From Thermomicrobiales bacterium (lineage in GTDB: Bacteria > Chloroflexota > Chloroflexia > Thermomicrobiales > UBA6265), in NCBI GenBank assembly GCA_023957115.1, contig JAMLHN010000001.1:1-64000 (forward strand): a DNA stretch of 64,000 bases, given 5' to 3'. The position numbers were made by a program, and so were the translations under genes. How positions within the stretch are numbered: the first letter of the stretch is position 1; the number at the start of each line of letters is the position of its first letter. Shown here piece after piece: positions 48,770 to 57,230 of this stretch. The notes beneath the pieces were generated by a model. The model saw only the letters and a program-made list of their open reading frames with translations. It did not search any database and was not told the origin of the DNA.

Positions 48770-51049
48770 ATGGGAAGAAGAATTCAGCGAGCCGGGCTCG
48801 TGGTGACCGTAATGCTCATCGTTTCGATGGTGCTGAGCGTGATCCCGCTCGAGCCGCGTACTGCCGTGGCGCAATCGGGTATTCCAGTCGGCAGCGTCGT
48901 CCAGGTTACGACCGCAACCAATGTCCGCTCCGGTCCATGCACCACCTATCCGATCCAGTACACCGCTCCGACCGGGACCCGGTTTACGGTCCTCAATGGC
49001 GGACAGCTTTGCGGCGGATATCGGTTCATTCACGTACGCAATAATTCCACCTCGGCAACGGGCTATCTGGCGTCCGAGCTCGTGGCGGTCGTGACCACAC
49101 CGGTTCCCACCGCTACGCGGACTGCGACGCCCCTGGGTGGATGGTCGGCTGGGGATCTGGCGCAAACGACGACCGGTTTGAATTTCCGGACGGGTCCAGG
49201 AACGACCTATTCTGTCATCCAGGTTCTTCCAACGGGGACCCAGCTTCTGGTGACCGGTCCAGCACAGGTCGGGACCGCCGGCGTCTTCGTGCCGGTCCGT
49301 CATGGCGGCATGAATGGATGGGTGGCGGATGCCTGGCTTTCCAGGATTGGCGTCGCAACGGCAACACGCACGGCGACGACGACGCGAACCGCGACTCGCA
49401 CGCAAACTCGAACGGCGACCGCGACGCGAACCGTGACGGAAACACCGACGGTCACCTCGACGCCAACCGAGACGTTGACTCCGTCCATAACCCCGACCCC
49501 GAGTGAGACATTGACGCCATCGGTAACGAGCACGCCGTCGATCACGTCGACGCCTTCGAACACTGCGACGATCACGCTCACCCCGACCAGAACGCTGACC
49601 CCCCCGGGTGGATTCGGACCGGGCGATATCGTGGAGGTGCGCGAGGCGCTCAACTTCCGGGTAACGCCGGGCGGCGCCATCATTCAAGTGCTGCCGGTCG
49701 GGGCACAGCTGCTGGTGACCGGTACCGGATTGACCTCGGGCGGGTTCTTCCATATTCCTGTGCGGTACAACGGGGTCGATGGATGGGTCGTTTCCAATTG
49801 GGTCGACAACGTCGGCCACGCGACGGCGACCATCACGTCTACGGCCAGCCGGACGCCGACGATTACGCGAACGCCCACCGAGACGAGGACGGTTCCCCCG
49901 TCTTCGACGCCGACTGAGACGCGGACACCGACCGTCACCCAGACACCACAGGGTGGGTTCGCGGCTGGCGATCTGGTGCGTGTGAACACCGCGCTCTTGC
50001 TGCGGCCGGCGCCGAATACGAATGGCAATCCGATTGCGACCCTGCCCAGCGGCGCGATCCTGCTGGTGACCGGCGCCGGGCAGTCTGGCAGTGGGCATTT
50101 CTTCATTCCGGTGGTCTACAACTCGTTGTCCGGTTGGGTGGCATCGAGCTATGTGACCAGGATTGGGGTTGCGACGCCAACGGCAACGCCAACCGCGACC
50201 AGGACGGTTACCACGACGCCAACCGCGACCGTGACACGGACGCCGAGTCTCACGCCAAGCGCGACGCCGATCGGCGGTTTTGGGGGAGGCGAAATTGTCC
50301 GGGTGACAAATGGGGTCAATCTGCGTTCCTTCCCGAGCCTGGGCGGTACGGTGCTGACACTCATTCCAAGCAATACCGAGCTCGTCGTCCTGAGTACCGG
50401 CGGCTATGCGGACGGATATTTCTGGATTCCGGTGCACTACGCCGGGTACAACGGCTGGATCGCGTCCAACTATGTAACCAAGGTGGGTGTTGCCACCGGT
50501 ACACCCACGAGTACCGCGACAACGGCTATTTCACCGACGACGACGATGACGCCGACAGTAACGAACACACCGAGCGTCACGAACACGCCAACCGCGGGGC
50601 CGGGCGGATTCCTGCCGGGCGATATCGCGCATACGACAGCGGGTATCAATCTGCGCGTGGCGCCTGGAACGGCGAGCACCGTGATCCAGCTCCTGACCTC
50701 CGGTACGCAATTGACCGTGACCGGGTACGGCCAGCCAGCCAGTGGCTATTTCTGGGTCCCGGTCGAAACGACTGAGGGGGTCGAAGGCTGGGTCGCCGAC
50801 AGCTATCTGACGCCGGGTGTGGCGCCCGCGGTGCCGGAAACCGAAACTCCATCGCCCACAGAAATTCCGGCGGTCGATGAGCCGACCCTGGAGATTCCGC
50901 CGACCGAGGCTCCTCCAACCGAGGCGCCGCCGACCGAGATACCAACACTGGAGATTCCGACCGAGACGGCCACCGAAGATGTCCCAATCGAGGACCCGGC
51001 GTCCGATGGCGTGGACGGTTCCGGTTCGGACCAGGAACCGGTCGGATAG
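48770..51049 (+). CDS. Secreted six-SH3b bead protein with Thr/Pro linkers
   Basis: A 759-residue exported protein: signal peptide (LVVTVMLIVSMVLSVIPLEP), then six SH3b domains. The domains are marked TNVRSGPCTTYPIQYTAPTG, LNFRTGPGTTYSVIQVLP, LNFRVTPGGAIIQVLP, LLLRPAPNTNGNPIATLP, VNLRSFPSLGGTVLTLIP and INLRVAPGTASTVIQLL. They are joined by linkers of repeated T-x-T/T-P (TATRTQTRTATATRTVTE...), and a Pro/Thr/Glu tail ends it. No catalytic domain. It probably decorates the wall or matrix. ATG 48770 starts the signal peptide; the RBS is weak. Confidence 0.88.
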   Translation: MGRRIQRAGLVVTVMLIVSMVLSVIPLEPRTAVAQSGIPVGSVVQVTTATNVRSGPCTTYPIQYTAPTGTRFTVLNGGQLCGGYRFIHVRNNSTSATGYLASELVAVVTTPVPTATRTATPLGGWSAGDLAQTTTGLNFRTGPGTTYSVIQVLPTGTQLLVTGPAQVGTAGVFVPVRHGGMNGWVADAWLSRIGVATATRTATTTRTATRTQTRTATATRTVTETPTVTSTPTETLTPSITPTPSETLTPSVTSTPSITSTPSNTATITLTPTRTLTPPGGFGPGDIVEVREALNFRVTPGGAIIQVLPVGAQLLVTGTGLTSGGFFHIPVRYNGVDGWVVSNWVDNVGHATATITSTASRTPTITRTPTETRTVPPSSTPTETRTPTVTQTPQGGFAAGDLVRVNTALLLRPAPNTNGNPIATLPSGAILLVTGAGQSGSGHFFIPVVYNSLSGWVASSYVTRIGVATPTATPTATRTVTTTPTATVTRTPSLTPSATPIGGFGGGEIVRVTNGVNLRSFPSLGGTVLTLIPSNTELVVLSTGGYADGYFWIPVHYAGYNGWIASNYVTKVGVATGTPTSTATTAISPTTTMTPTVTNTPSVTNTPTAGPGGFLPGDIAHTTAGINLRVAPGTASTVIQLLTSGTQLTVTGYGQPASGYFWVPVETTEGVEGWVADSYLTPGVAPAVPETETPSPTEIPAVDEPTLEIPPTEAPPTEAPPTEIPTLEIPTETATEDVPIEDPASDGVDGSGSDQEPVG

Positions 51050-51067
51050 GCCGAGCCGGCTCATGCA

Positions 51068-51104
51068 AACGCCCTCCCGTCACGACGGGAGGGCGTTTCT
51101 TGTT
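51068..51104 (+). terminator. Rho-independent terminator of the SH3b bead-protein gene
   Basis: A 13-bp stem (AACGCCCTCCCGT with its complement), 4-nt loop, then TCTTGTTT. Confidence 0.9.
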
Positions 51105-51118
51105 TGGGTAGGGTTCCT

Positions 51119-51181
51119 GGGAAATGGGAAATGGGAAATGGGAAATGGGAAATGGGAAATGGGAAATGGGAAATGGGAAAT
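51119..51181 (+). repeat. Perfect heptad tandem repeat GGGAAAT x9
   Basis: Nine perfect copies (63 nt) between the SH3b-bead terminator and the SDR gene. This is the longest pure array in the window and stands out as the best marker for variation between strains. Confidence 0.97.
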
Positions 51182-51343
51182 GGTGCGGGTTCGGTCACAG
51201 GCGCGCGCCAGCGTGACTTGTGGTGGTGACAATGACCTAAAGGCTAAACGTTCGATCCCCCCAGCATCCACGCCAAACGCGGTCTACAGTTGCTCTGGGC
51301 TCTGGCCCCCAAGCATGTCCAACTCCCGCATCCCAGCTCCTCG

Positions 51344-52117
51344 TCAGACCGGAGGCCAGGTGAGCATCCAGCCGCCATCGACATAATGCGTCTGTCCCGT
51401 GCAGTAGGATGCGGCGTCAGAGGCGAGGAAAAGCGCCATCCTGGCAATATCGTCCGGTTGACCGGCGCGTCCCAGCACGATCTGCTTTTCGGCGTTGTCC
51501 AGGTATTCCTGGTCGCTGATCGCGCGGTGGTTCATCGGCGTCAGGATCATTCCCGGCGCAATGACATTGACTGTGATGCCATACCGGCCGAGCTCGGCTG
51601 CCGCGGTGCGCGAGAGATTTCGCAAGCCACCTTTGGACGTGTTGTAGGCGGATGCGCCCGCAAAACAGGCTTCCTCGTGGACCGAGGTGATATTGACGAT
51701 CCGGCCGCCATCGCCTTGCGCAATCATCCGGCGCGCCGCTTGCTGGATCGTGAGAAACGGTCCGAAGAGGTTGGTTCGGATCACGCGCTCGAACAAGCCG
51801 AAGTCCTGGTCCACGATCGGCGCGTCGATGGCGAGGCCAGCGTTGTTGACCAGAATGTCGATACGTCCAAATGTCTCGTCGACGGTGCTGAAGATCCGCT
51901 CGACCGTCGCGGGATCGCCGATATCGCCTTGTGCAATGAGTGCGTTGCGCCCCACGGCTTGGCATTCGGCCGCGGTTTGCTCGGCGCCGGCGCGATCCGA
52001 GTAATAGCAGACGGTCACATCCGCGCCTGCTTCGGCCAGACGGAGGGCAATGCCGCGCCCGATTCCGCTGTCGGCGCCGGTCACCAGGGCTACTTTGCCA
52101 TCGACACGTAGTTCCAT
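51344..52117 (-). CDS. SDR-family oxidoreductase (glucose 1-dehydrogenase-like)
   Basis: A 257-residue classical short-chain dehydrogenase: NAD(P) loop TGADSGIGRG, NNAG, catalytic Ser-Tyr-Lys in ITSVHEEACFAGASAYNTSKGG, and the C-terminal YVDGGWML. Resembles glucose 1-dehydrogenase or 3-oxoacyl reductases; substrate unknown. GGAGG lies 5 nt before the ATG. It is divergent from the SnoaL-like gene. Confidence 0.9.
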   Translation of the reverse strand: MELRVDGKVALVTGADSGIGRGIALRLAEAGADVTVCYYSDRAGAEQTAAECQAVGRNALIAQGDIGDPATVERIFSTVDETFGRIDILVNNAGLAIDAPIVDQDFGLFERVIRTNLFGPFLTIQQAARRMIAQGDGGRIVNITSVHEEACFAGASAYNTSKGGLRNLSRTAAAELGRYGITVNVIAPGMILTPMNHRAISDQEYLDNAEKQIVLGRAGQPDDIARMALFLASDAASYCTGQTHYVDGGWMLTWPPV

Positions 52118-52242
52118 CCTGTCCTCCGCTCATGCGATTTGCTCGCAGGATATTCGCACGGGCGCCTCTCTCATGCCCAGACGGCTGGTAACATCCCCAA
52201 CGGTGAATTGTTGGAGCGTTGCCTTTTTCGGGCAGCTTGGGA

Positions 52243-52320
52243 TCGAGAGGGCAGACACGCCCTCAGTTACAACGAGACCGGGGCACGAACGCCCTCGGTT
52301 ACAGCCGGACTGGGGCGGGG
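52243..52320 (+). repeat. Two tandem copies of the dispersed GAGGGCAGACACGCCCTC element
   Basis: GAGGGCAGACACGCCCTCAG TTACA and, 29 nt on, ACGAACGCCCTCGGTTACA. Same family as at 25.3 and 30.8 kb, in the divergent gap between the SDR and SnoaL-like genes. Confidence 0.65.
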
Positions 52321-52406
52321 ATGCCCGCAGCTATGACCAGGCGGAACTCTTATGCGGAGCCGGAGTTGCCCGCGACATGAGCATTGGAATGAGGAGAGGA
52401 GACGAC

Positions 52407-52814
52407 GTGTCGATCGAGGAAAACAAGCAACTGGCGATTACGTTCTTCGAAGAGATCTGGAATCAGAAGGACGAATCGGCAATCGACCGGTACGTTGCCG
52501 AGACTGCGGCCGGGAACGATCACGATTTTGGCGTCGGCCGCGAGGACTTTCGCACGCATTGGAAGTCGTGGATCGCCGCGTTCCCCGACCTTCACTTCGA
52601 GATCGTCGATCTCGTTTCCGAGGGAGACAAGGTTCTCACCCGTTGGGTGCTGACGGGAACATTCGCGGGTGAGCTGCTAGGCGCTCAAGGCGATGGCCGC
52701 ACGATTCGGGTCGAAGGAATGAGTCTGGACCGGATCGAGAACGGGATGGTTGCCGAGGGATTCGATGGCTGGGACAACTACGGTTTCCGCAAGCAGCTTG
52801 GGGTGGTCGAGTAG
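52407..52814 (+). CDS. SnoaL-like/ester cyclase polyketide-cyclase family protein
   Basis: A 135-residue alpha+beta barrel of the SnoaL/NTF2-like group (NKQLAITFFEEIWNQKDESA, HWKSWIAAFPDLHFEIVDLV, GMSLDRIENGMVAEGFDGWD). Many such proteins are small isomerases, hydrolases or stress proteins; nothing fixes the function. GTG 52407 has AGGAG 5 nt upstream. Its stop touches the next start, so it is co-translated with the histidine phosphatase. Confidence 0.85.
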   Translation: MSIEENKQLAITFFEEIWNQKDESAIDRYVAETAAGNDHDFGVGREDFRTHWKSWIAAFPDLHFEIVDLVSEGDKVLTRWVLTGTFAGELLGAQGDGRTIRVEGMSLDRIENGMVAEGFDGWDNYGFRKQLGVVE

Positions 52815-53417
52815 ATGCCGGAGCCCGCGCGACTCTATTTTCTCCGCCATGGTCAGACGACGTGGAACGCGGATGGCAACCGGTATGCCGGTGCGAGCGA
52901 TGTTCCGTTGACCGAGATTGGAATCCAGCAGGCGAAGCAGGGCGGAGCGTTGCTGCGTGAGCTGGAATTCGATGCGGTCTTCTGTTCGGGGCTTTCGCGG
53001 GCATTGGAAACCGCGAAGCTGGCGCTGGACGGGCGGGACATCCCAATCGTACAGGATCCACGGCTGAACGAGATGAACTACGGCAACTGGGAGGGGAAGA
53101 CCCACGCCGAGATTCTGGACGAGCCTGGCAATCACTGGCATGACTGGGCTGCCGACCCGGACGCCTGGCGTCCGGGAGAAACGGGTGAGCTGGCCAGTGA
53201 GCTCGTGGCTCGGGTGACGGCGTTTCTCTTCGATGTGCTGCAACCGGGCCGGACGGTACTGGCCGTTGCGCATCACACGACCGGACGGTTGTTGATCGCG
53301 CATACCCTGGAAATGCCGCTTGCGAAGTACCGGCGGCTCCAGCTCGATAACGCGAGTCTCAGCCTCTTCGAGCGCTCCGACCGTGGCGATATCTGGCATT
53401 TCATCAATCGTACTTGA
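52815..53417 (+). CDS. Histidine phosphatase family protein (phosphoglycerate mutase-like)
   Basis: A 200-residue phosphatase with the catalytic FLRHGQTTWN motif (phospho-His), CSGLSRALETA (Arg), Glu in NYGNWEG, and the second His in VAHHTTGR. Fits the cobC/GpmB-like phosphatase branch; substrate unknown. It begins directly at the base after the SnoaL-like stop. Confidence 0.9.
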   Translation: MPEPARLYFLRHGQTTWNADGNRYAGASDVPLTEIGIQQAKQGGALLRELEFDAVFCSGLSRALETAKLALDGRDIPIVQDPRLNEMNYGNWEGKTHAEILDEPGNHWHDWAADPDAWRPGETGELASELVARVTAFLFDVLQPGRTVLAVAHHTTGRLLIAHTLEMPLAKYRRLQLDNASLSLFERSDRGDIWHFINRT

Positions 53418-53419
53418 CT

Positions 53420-53447
53420 CAGCACGCGGCAGGCAGCACGCGGCACG
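53420..53447 (+). repeat. Degenerate heptad array CAGCACG-CGGCAGG-CAGCACG-CGGCACG
   Basis: Four words in 7-nt phase, beginning two bases after the phosphatase stop. The mirror array at 53531-53558 faces it across the shared terminator. Confidence 0.85.
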
Positions 53448-53483
53448 CAGAGATAGCCTCCGATTTCATAGAGAAAGACAGAG

Positions 53484-53515
53484 CGACCAGCGACCCAATT
53501 TTGGGTCGCTGGTCG
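53484..53515. terminator. Bidirectional terminator between phosphatase and binding-protein genes
   Basis: A perfect 15-bp stem (CGACCAGCGACCCAA with its complement), minimal loop. Convergent genes end on both sides; U-runs are short in both directions. Confidence 0.75.
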
Positions 53516-53530
53516 TAAGCATCTTCGTTT

Positions 53531-53558
53531 CTGCCTGCTGCAAGCTGCGTGCTGCCTG
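53531..53558 (-). repeat. Degenerate heptad array CTGCCTG-CTGCAAG-CTGCGTG-CTGCCTG
   Basis: Four words ending directly against the stop codon of the binding-protein gene. Reverse complement of the CAGCACG/CAGGCAG family at 53420. The same CTGCCTGCTAC junction occurs at the NlpC gene stop (40791). Confidence 0.85.
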
Positions 53559-55228
53559 CTACATTCGGCTCATTGCCCAGTAGTTGTACGTGCCGATGTT
53601 GACCGGGTTGATGAAGATTCCGGTGACATCGTTGCGGAAGTAGACGACCCACGGCGGTTCGACGTAGTAGATGGCCGCTGGATCGTCCTCCTGCAGAAGA
53701 TTCTGCATCTCGGAGATGGCGGTCATGTACGTTTCGTCATCCGGCGCATCCTTGGCGGTGTCGAGCAGCTCCTGTACCCGATCGTTGCATAAAGCCCGCA
53801 TATTCGAGCCGGCCGATCCTGCGCATCGCAGGAAACCTGCGGGTAGAGGTGGTTCCAGGCATCGTTGTAGTCGGGCCACCAGCCCCACCACATGAGGTTG
53901 GGCCGCTCGTCCGGGCCAGCGTCGCCGTAGACCAATGACGTATAGGTCGAAAGATCGATCACGTCGATCGTCAGGTCGATACCGAGCTGCGCCAGGTTCT
54001 GCTGGAAGAGTTCTGCGGCAGCCTTGGGTTGATCGAGCCCGGTCTGCATTGCCAGCGTGAGCTGCGTGCCTTCCTCGACACCGGCAGCTTCGAGCAGCGT
54101 CCTGGCCCGTTCAAGGTCGGTGGTGTAGAGGAGCGTGTTCTCGTCGTGTCCGCGAATTTCCGGGGGCACCGGACCACGGGGCTGCCGGCTACGTCCACCG
54201 TAGACTCCCTCCAGAACGTCGGTCCACGGCCATGCGAAGTTCATCGCCTGGCGGGCTTCCGGCGTTTCCAGCGGACCAGCCACGGTCATCGCAAAGTACT
54301 GGTTGCGCGTGACGAACTGCGACTGGATGGTGATGTCCGGATTGTCCACGAGCGCATCGTATGCTTCGACATTCAGCGCGTCGACGATGTCAGCCTCGCC
54401 TTGCTCCAGCAGTTGACGGCGGGTTTCGGTCTCGCTGACGACGCGAACGATGACCTTGTCGAAATGATTGCCGTCCCAACCGCGCCAGTAGTCGTCGAAC
54501 CGTTCCATCTCCAGGATCTGGCCGGGTTCGAAGTTGGTGATCCGGTACGGTCCGCTGCCGGTCCCTTCGGCGTTGGTCTGCGCCCAGTAGTGTCCCCAGT
54601 CGCCGTCTTCTTCGTGCTCCCGGAGCAGCTTGGCGTTGACGATGAGGGGACCATAGGTCGAGGCAATGGCCAGCGGGAAGATTGGCTGCGGCGAGCCAAG
54701 GTCGAAGACGACCGTCGATTCGTCCGGAGCGGTGATCCTGGCCGGGTCGGATACGAACCGGCTCAGGACGGCGACGGGGCCGAGCCCGAGCGTCAGAAAT
54801 CGCTCGTAATTGAGGCGGACGGCTTCGGCATCGACCGGCGACCCGTCCTGGAAGGTGATTCCAGGTCGAATCTTGAAGGTCCAGGTACTGAAATCCTCGT
54901 TCGATTCCCATGACTCGGCGATGATTCCTTCGAGCTCGGTCGTGCTGTCGCCCTTGAGCCCGATGAGCCCTTCGTAGGCGCCCAAAATGGCCATGACCGA
55001 TTGATAGTCGTAGGACGAATGGGGGTCGAGATCGGACGGCGACCCAGCCGCGGCAACCACCAGCGTGGCGGGGTCCGATTGGGCGCGCAGTCGGACTCCC
55101 GACGTGGCGCCCGGCGCTGCCATCCCCGTTGTTGGCGTTGCGACCATGCCGGCAATCCCGGCTGCCCCAGCGCCTTTGATAAGCGTTCGCCGGTCGACAC
55201 GCTCTCGCAAAAGATCCTTCTCGATCAT
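53559..55228 (-). pseudogene. ABC transporter peptide/solute-binding protein (SBP_bac_5), frameshifted
   Basis: A Tat-type signal (DRRTLIKGAGAAG) leads a dipeptide/oligopeptide-binding lipoprotein-like fold: DPHSSYDY, LEGIIAESWESNEDFSTWTF, YHWAQ-type GDWGHYWAQTNAEGTGSGPY, DTVVTRNQYFAM. The main frame runs 55228 to 53723 but turns to nonsense after YPQVSCDAQ; the next frame (53559-53830) supplies the missing C-terminus (GSAGSNMRALCNDRVQELLD to YWAMSRM). One base is missing near 53814-53824. No permease or ATPase gene is nearby. Either a sequencing error or a recent pseudogene. Confidence 0.85.
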
Positions 55229-55380
55229 AGGCTCGTCCTCCTGACGGAATTGGCCGCTCGATTGTGTGCTTGCGCGTTTGGAATGATAGCAGGGGCATGC
55301 GAGACGAATCTGGCCGAGACGCTCGGGTATCCTGACGCAGCATTCGGTGAAGACGTTTCAGAAGGAGTCCGACGACGACG

Positions 55381-56475
55381 ATGCTTACGACCCTGATTGG
55401 CCTGCCGATCGAAGAGCTCGATACCCCCGCGGTGTTGATCGACCTCGATGCGCTCGAATCGAATATCAAGACGATGGCCGCGGATGTGAAATCCCGCGGC
55501 TCGAATTGGCGACCGCATTCCAAGTCGCACAAATGCCCGTCGATTGCGCATTTGCAGGTCGAAGCGGGTGCGATTGGCGTCGCCTGCGCCAAGCTGGGCG
55601 AGGCCGAAGTGATGGCTGCAAACGGGATTCGCGACATTCTCGTGCCGAACCAGGTGGTGGGGCCGATCAAGGCGCGCCGGGTGGCAGCGCTGGCAACGCA
55701 GACCGATATCTGCGTTTCGGTGGACGCGATCGAGAACGTGCGCGAACTGGACGACGCGGCGCTGCGCATCGGGACGCGGCCTCGCGCTGTGATCGAGGTT
55801 GACACGGGAATGAAGCGCGCGGGCGTTCTGCCGGGAGATGCGGCCCGGAAGCTCGCCGAGCAGATGGCCCGGTGTGAGGGATTGCGCTTCGCCGGTGTGA
55901 TGACCTGGGAAGGACATTGCTGGTCGATCGACGATCCGGACGAGCGACTGGCGGAGATCAACCGCGCGGTCGGCTCACTGGTCGAAACCGCCGAGCTGAT
56001 TCGTGCCGACGGTGTCCCGGTCGATATCGTTTCGGCGGGTGGCACCGCAACCTATCTGACAACATCCGGGATCGACGGCGTGACCGAGATTCAGGCCGGG
56101 GGCGGGATCTTCGGTGATATCGAGTATCTGCAACAGGGCGCGAATGTGCAGCGTGCGCTCTCGCTGATGACCCAGGTTACCAGCCGTCCGACGCTCGATC
56201 GTGTCATCGTCGATGCTGGCCGCAAGACGATCGATCCGGGCAATCGCCAGCCCAAGCCGCGCGGTTTGACATTGGACGGCGATATTGCCTTCTCGGCCGA
56301 GCACGGGATCCTGACCCTGGCCGAGCCGTCGGCCGAACCGCGGGTCGCCGATCGACTCTTCTTCAATGTTGGGTACTCGGACCAGTGCAACCACCTGCAT
56401 GAGCATTTCTACGGCGTCCGCAACGGTGTGGTGGAGGCTATCTGGCCGATTCTGGGCCGCGGGAAATTGCAGTAG
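55381..56475 (+). CDS. DSD1-family PLP enzyme (D-threonine aldolase / D-serine dehydratase-like)
   Basis: A 364-residue fold-type III PLP enzyme. The N-terminal alanine-racemase barrel binds PLP through Lys in RPHSKSHKCP; the C-terminal beta domain (about 270-364) carries the metal site region SDQCNHLHEHFYGV. D-threonine aldolases and D-serine dehydratases share this fold and need a divalent metal. It might act on a hydroxy-D-amino acid. The binding-protein gene is divergent and could feed a substrate. Confidence 0.87.
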   Translation: MLTTLIGLPIEELDTPAVLIDLDALESNIKTMAADVKSRGSNWRPHSKSHKCPSIAHLQVEAGAIGVACAKLGEAEVMAANGIRDILVPNQVVGPIKARRVAALATQTDICVSVDAIENVRELDDAALRIGTRPRAVIEVDTGMKRAGVLPGDAARKLAEQMARCEGLRFAGVMTWEGHCWSIDDPDERLAEINRAVGSLVETAELIRADGVPVDIVSAGGTATYLTTSGIDGVTEIQAGGGIFGDIEYLQQGANVQRALSLMTQVTSRPTLDRVIVDAGRKTIDPGNRQPKPRGLTLDGDIAFSAEHGILTLAEPSAEPRVADRLFFNVGYSDQCNHLHEHFYGVRNGVVEAIWPILGRGKLQ

Positions 56476-56496
56476 GGAGTGGATTCTCAAGAGCGG

Positions 56497-56524
56497 TTGC
56501 AGCCACAGTGTGACAACGTACAAT
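56497..56524 (+). promoter_or_regulatory. Sigma70-type promoter for the MNT-HEPN operon
   Basis: TTGCAG and TACAAT with a 16-nt spacer, 20 nt before the MNT start codon. ACGTAC occurs twice (at 56517 and 56528) around the -10 box, a possible operator half-site pair. Confidence 0.55.
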
Positions 56525-56544
56525 GAACGTACGATGGTGGAGCT

Positions 56545-56862
56545 ATGCGAAAGGCAAGCATCGACAATGCACCGATCGTGAATCCTCGTCCGGACATCAT
56601 TTCGGACGAGTTCGTGGCGTTGATGAAGGACGCCGGGGTCGTCGAAGCGTTTCTCTTTGGAAGCATCTCGCGTCGTGAGGAAGGACCGGCAAGCGACATT
56701 GACGTGCTGGTTCGATTCGGCCACGACGTCAGGCTCGGGGAGCAGTTGAATCTTATGGTGAAGCTCTCGCGCCTGACTGGTCGCCAAGTCGATCTTCTTA
56801 CCGATGTCGACCCCATCTTTGAACCCTATATCATGCCGACGCTTGTTCCTATACCATTGTGA
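56545..56862 (+). CDS. mntA: MNT-family nucleotidyltransferase antitoxin (MntA-like)
   Basis: A 105-residue minimal nucleotidyltransferase: GSxxRxxxxxxSDxD motif as FGSISRREEGPASDIDVLV with Asp51 and Asp53. In HEPN/MNT modules the MNT protein AMPylates or otherwise inactivates the HEPN RNase. Its stop overlaps the HEPN start by 4 nt (GTGA). GGAG is 2 nt from the ATG, tight but usable. Confidence 0.88.
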   Translation: MRKASIDNAPIVNPRPDIISDEFVALMKDAGVVEAFLFGSISRREEGPASDIDVLVRFGHDVRLGEQLNLMVKLSRLTGRQVDLLTDVDPIFEPYIMPTLVPIPL

Positions 56863-57230
56863 GGAAGCGGGCAGCGCCGTATTTGCTCTCAGCGGAACGT
56901 GCGTTCAATAGACTTGAGACGTATGTTCCGGACAGTGCCCAGGTCTTCCTGGAGCAGCACGTTCTGCAGGATGCGATCCTGCTCCAAATCTTTCAGATCG
57001 GCGAGAACCTGTCGCAACTTCGGAGCCGTTTTCCAGAACCATATGCAAAGCACGCTCCAGAATTCTGGGACGAGATTATTGGGTTTCGGAATACTATCGC
57101 CCATGGTTACGAACGAGTAAGAATCCACGAGGTGGGGGGGTATCTTGTCGAAGACCTCGAGCCGCTTGGCTCTTCACTGCGTGTCGCGATCACCGATAGC
57201 TGGTTCGAGTCCTCCGATGAAATGCCCTAA
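56859..57230 (+). CDS. hepT: HEPN-domain (DUF86) RNase toxin (HepT-like)
   Basis: A 123-residue four-helix HEPN protein with the RNase motif R77-N-T-I-A-H82-G-Y84 in GFRNTIAHGYERV. HepT toxins are dimeric RNases, neutralised by MntA-mediated AMPylation of a Tyr in or near this motif. GTG start coupled to the MNT stop. It converges with glpD; it ends 3 nt outside the glpD stop. Confidence 0.9.
   Translation: MRKRAAPYLLSAERAFNRLETYVPDSAQVFLEQHVLQDAILLQIFQIGENLSQLRSRFPEPYAKHAPEFWDEIIGFRNTIAHGYERVRIHEVGGYLVEDLEPLGSSLRVAITDSWFESSDEMP

Noticed and set aside
49300..50700. Minus-strand Val-rich frames opposite the SH3b bead gene
   Set aside because: They are mirror images of the Thr/Pro linker codons (ACG/ACC read as CGT/GGT) and carry no independent signal.
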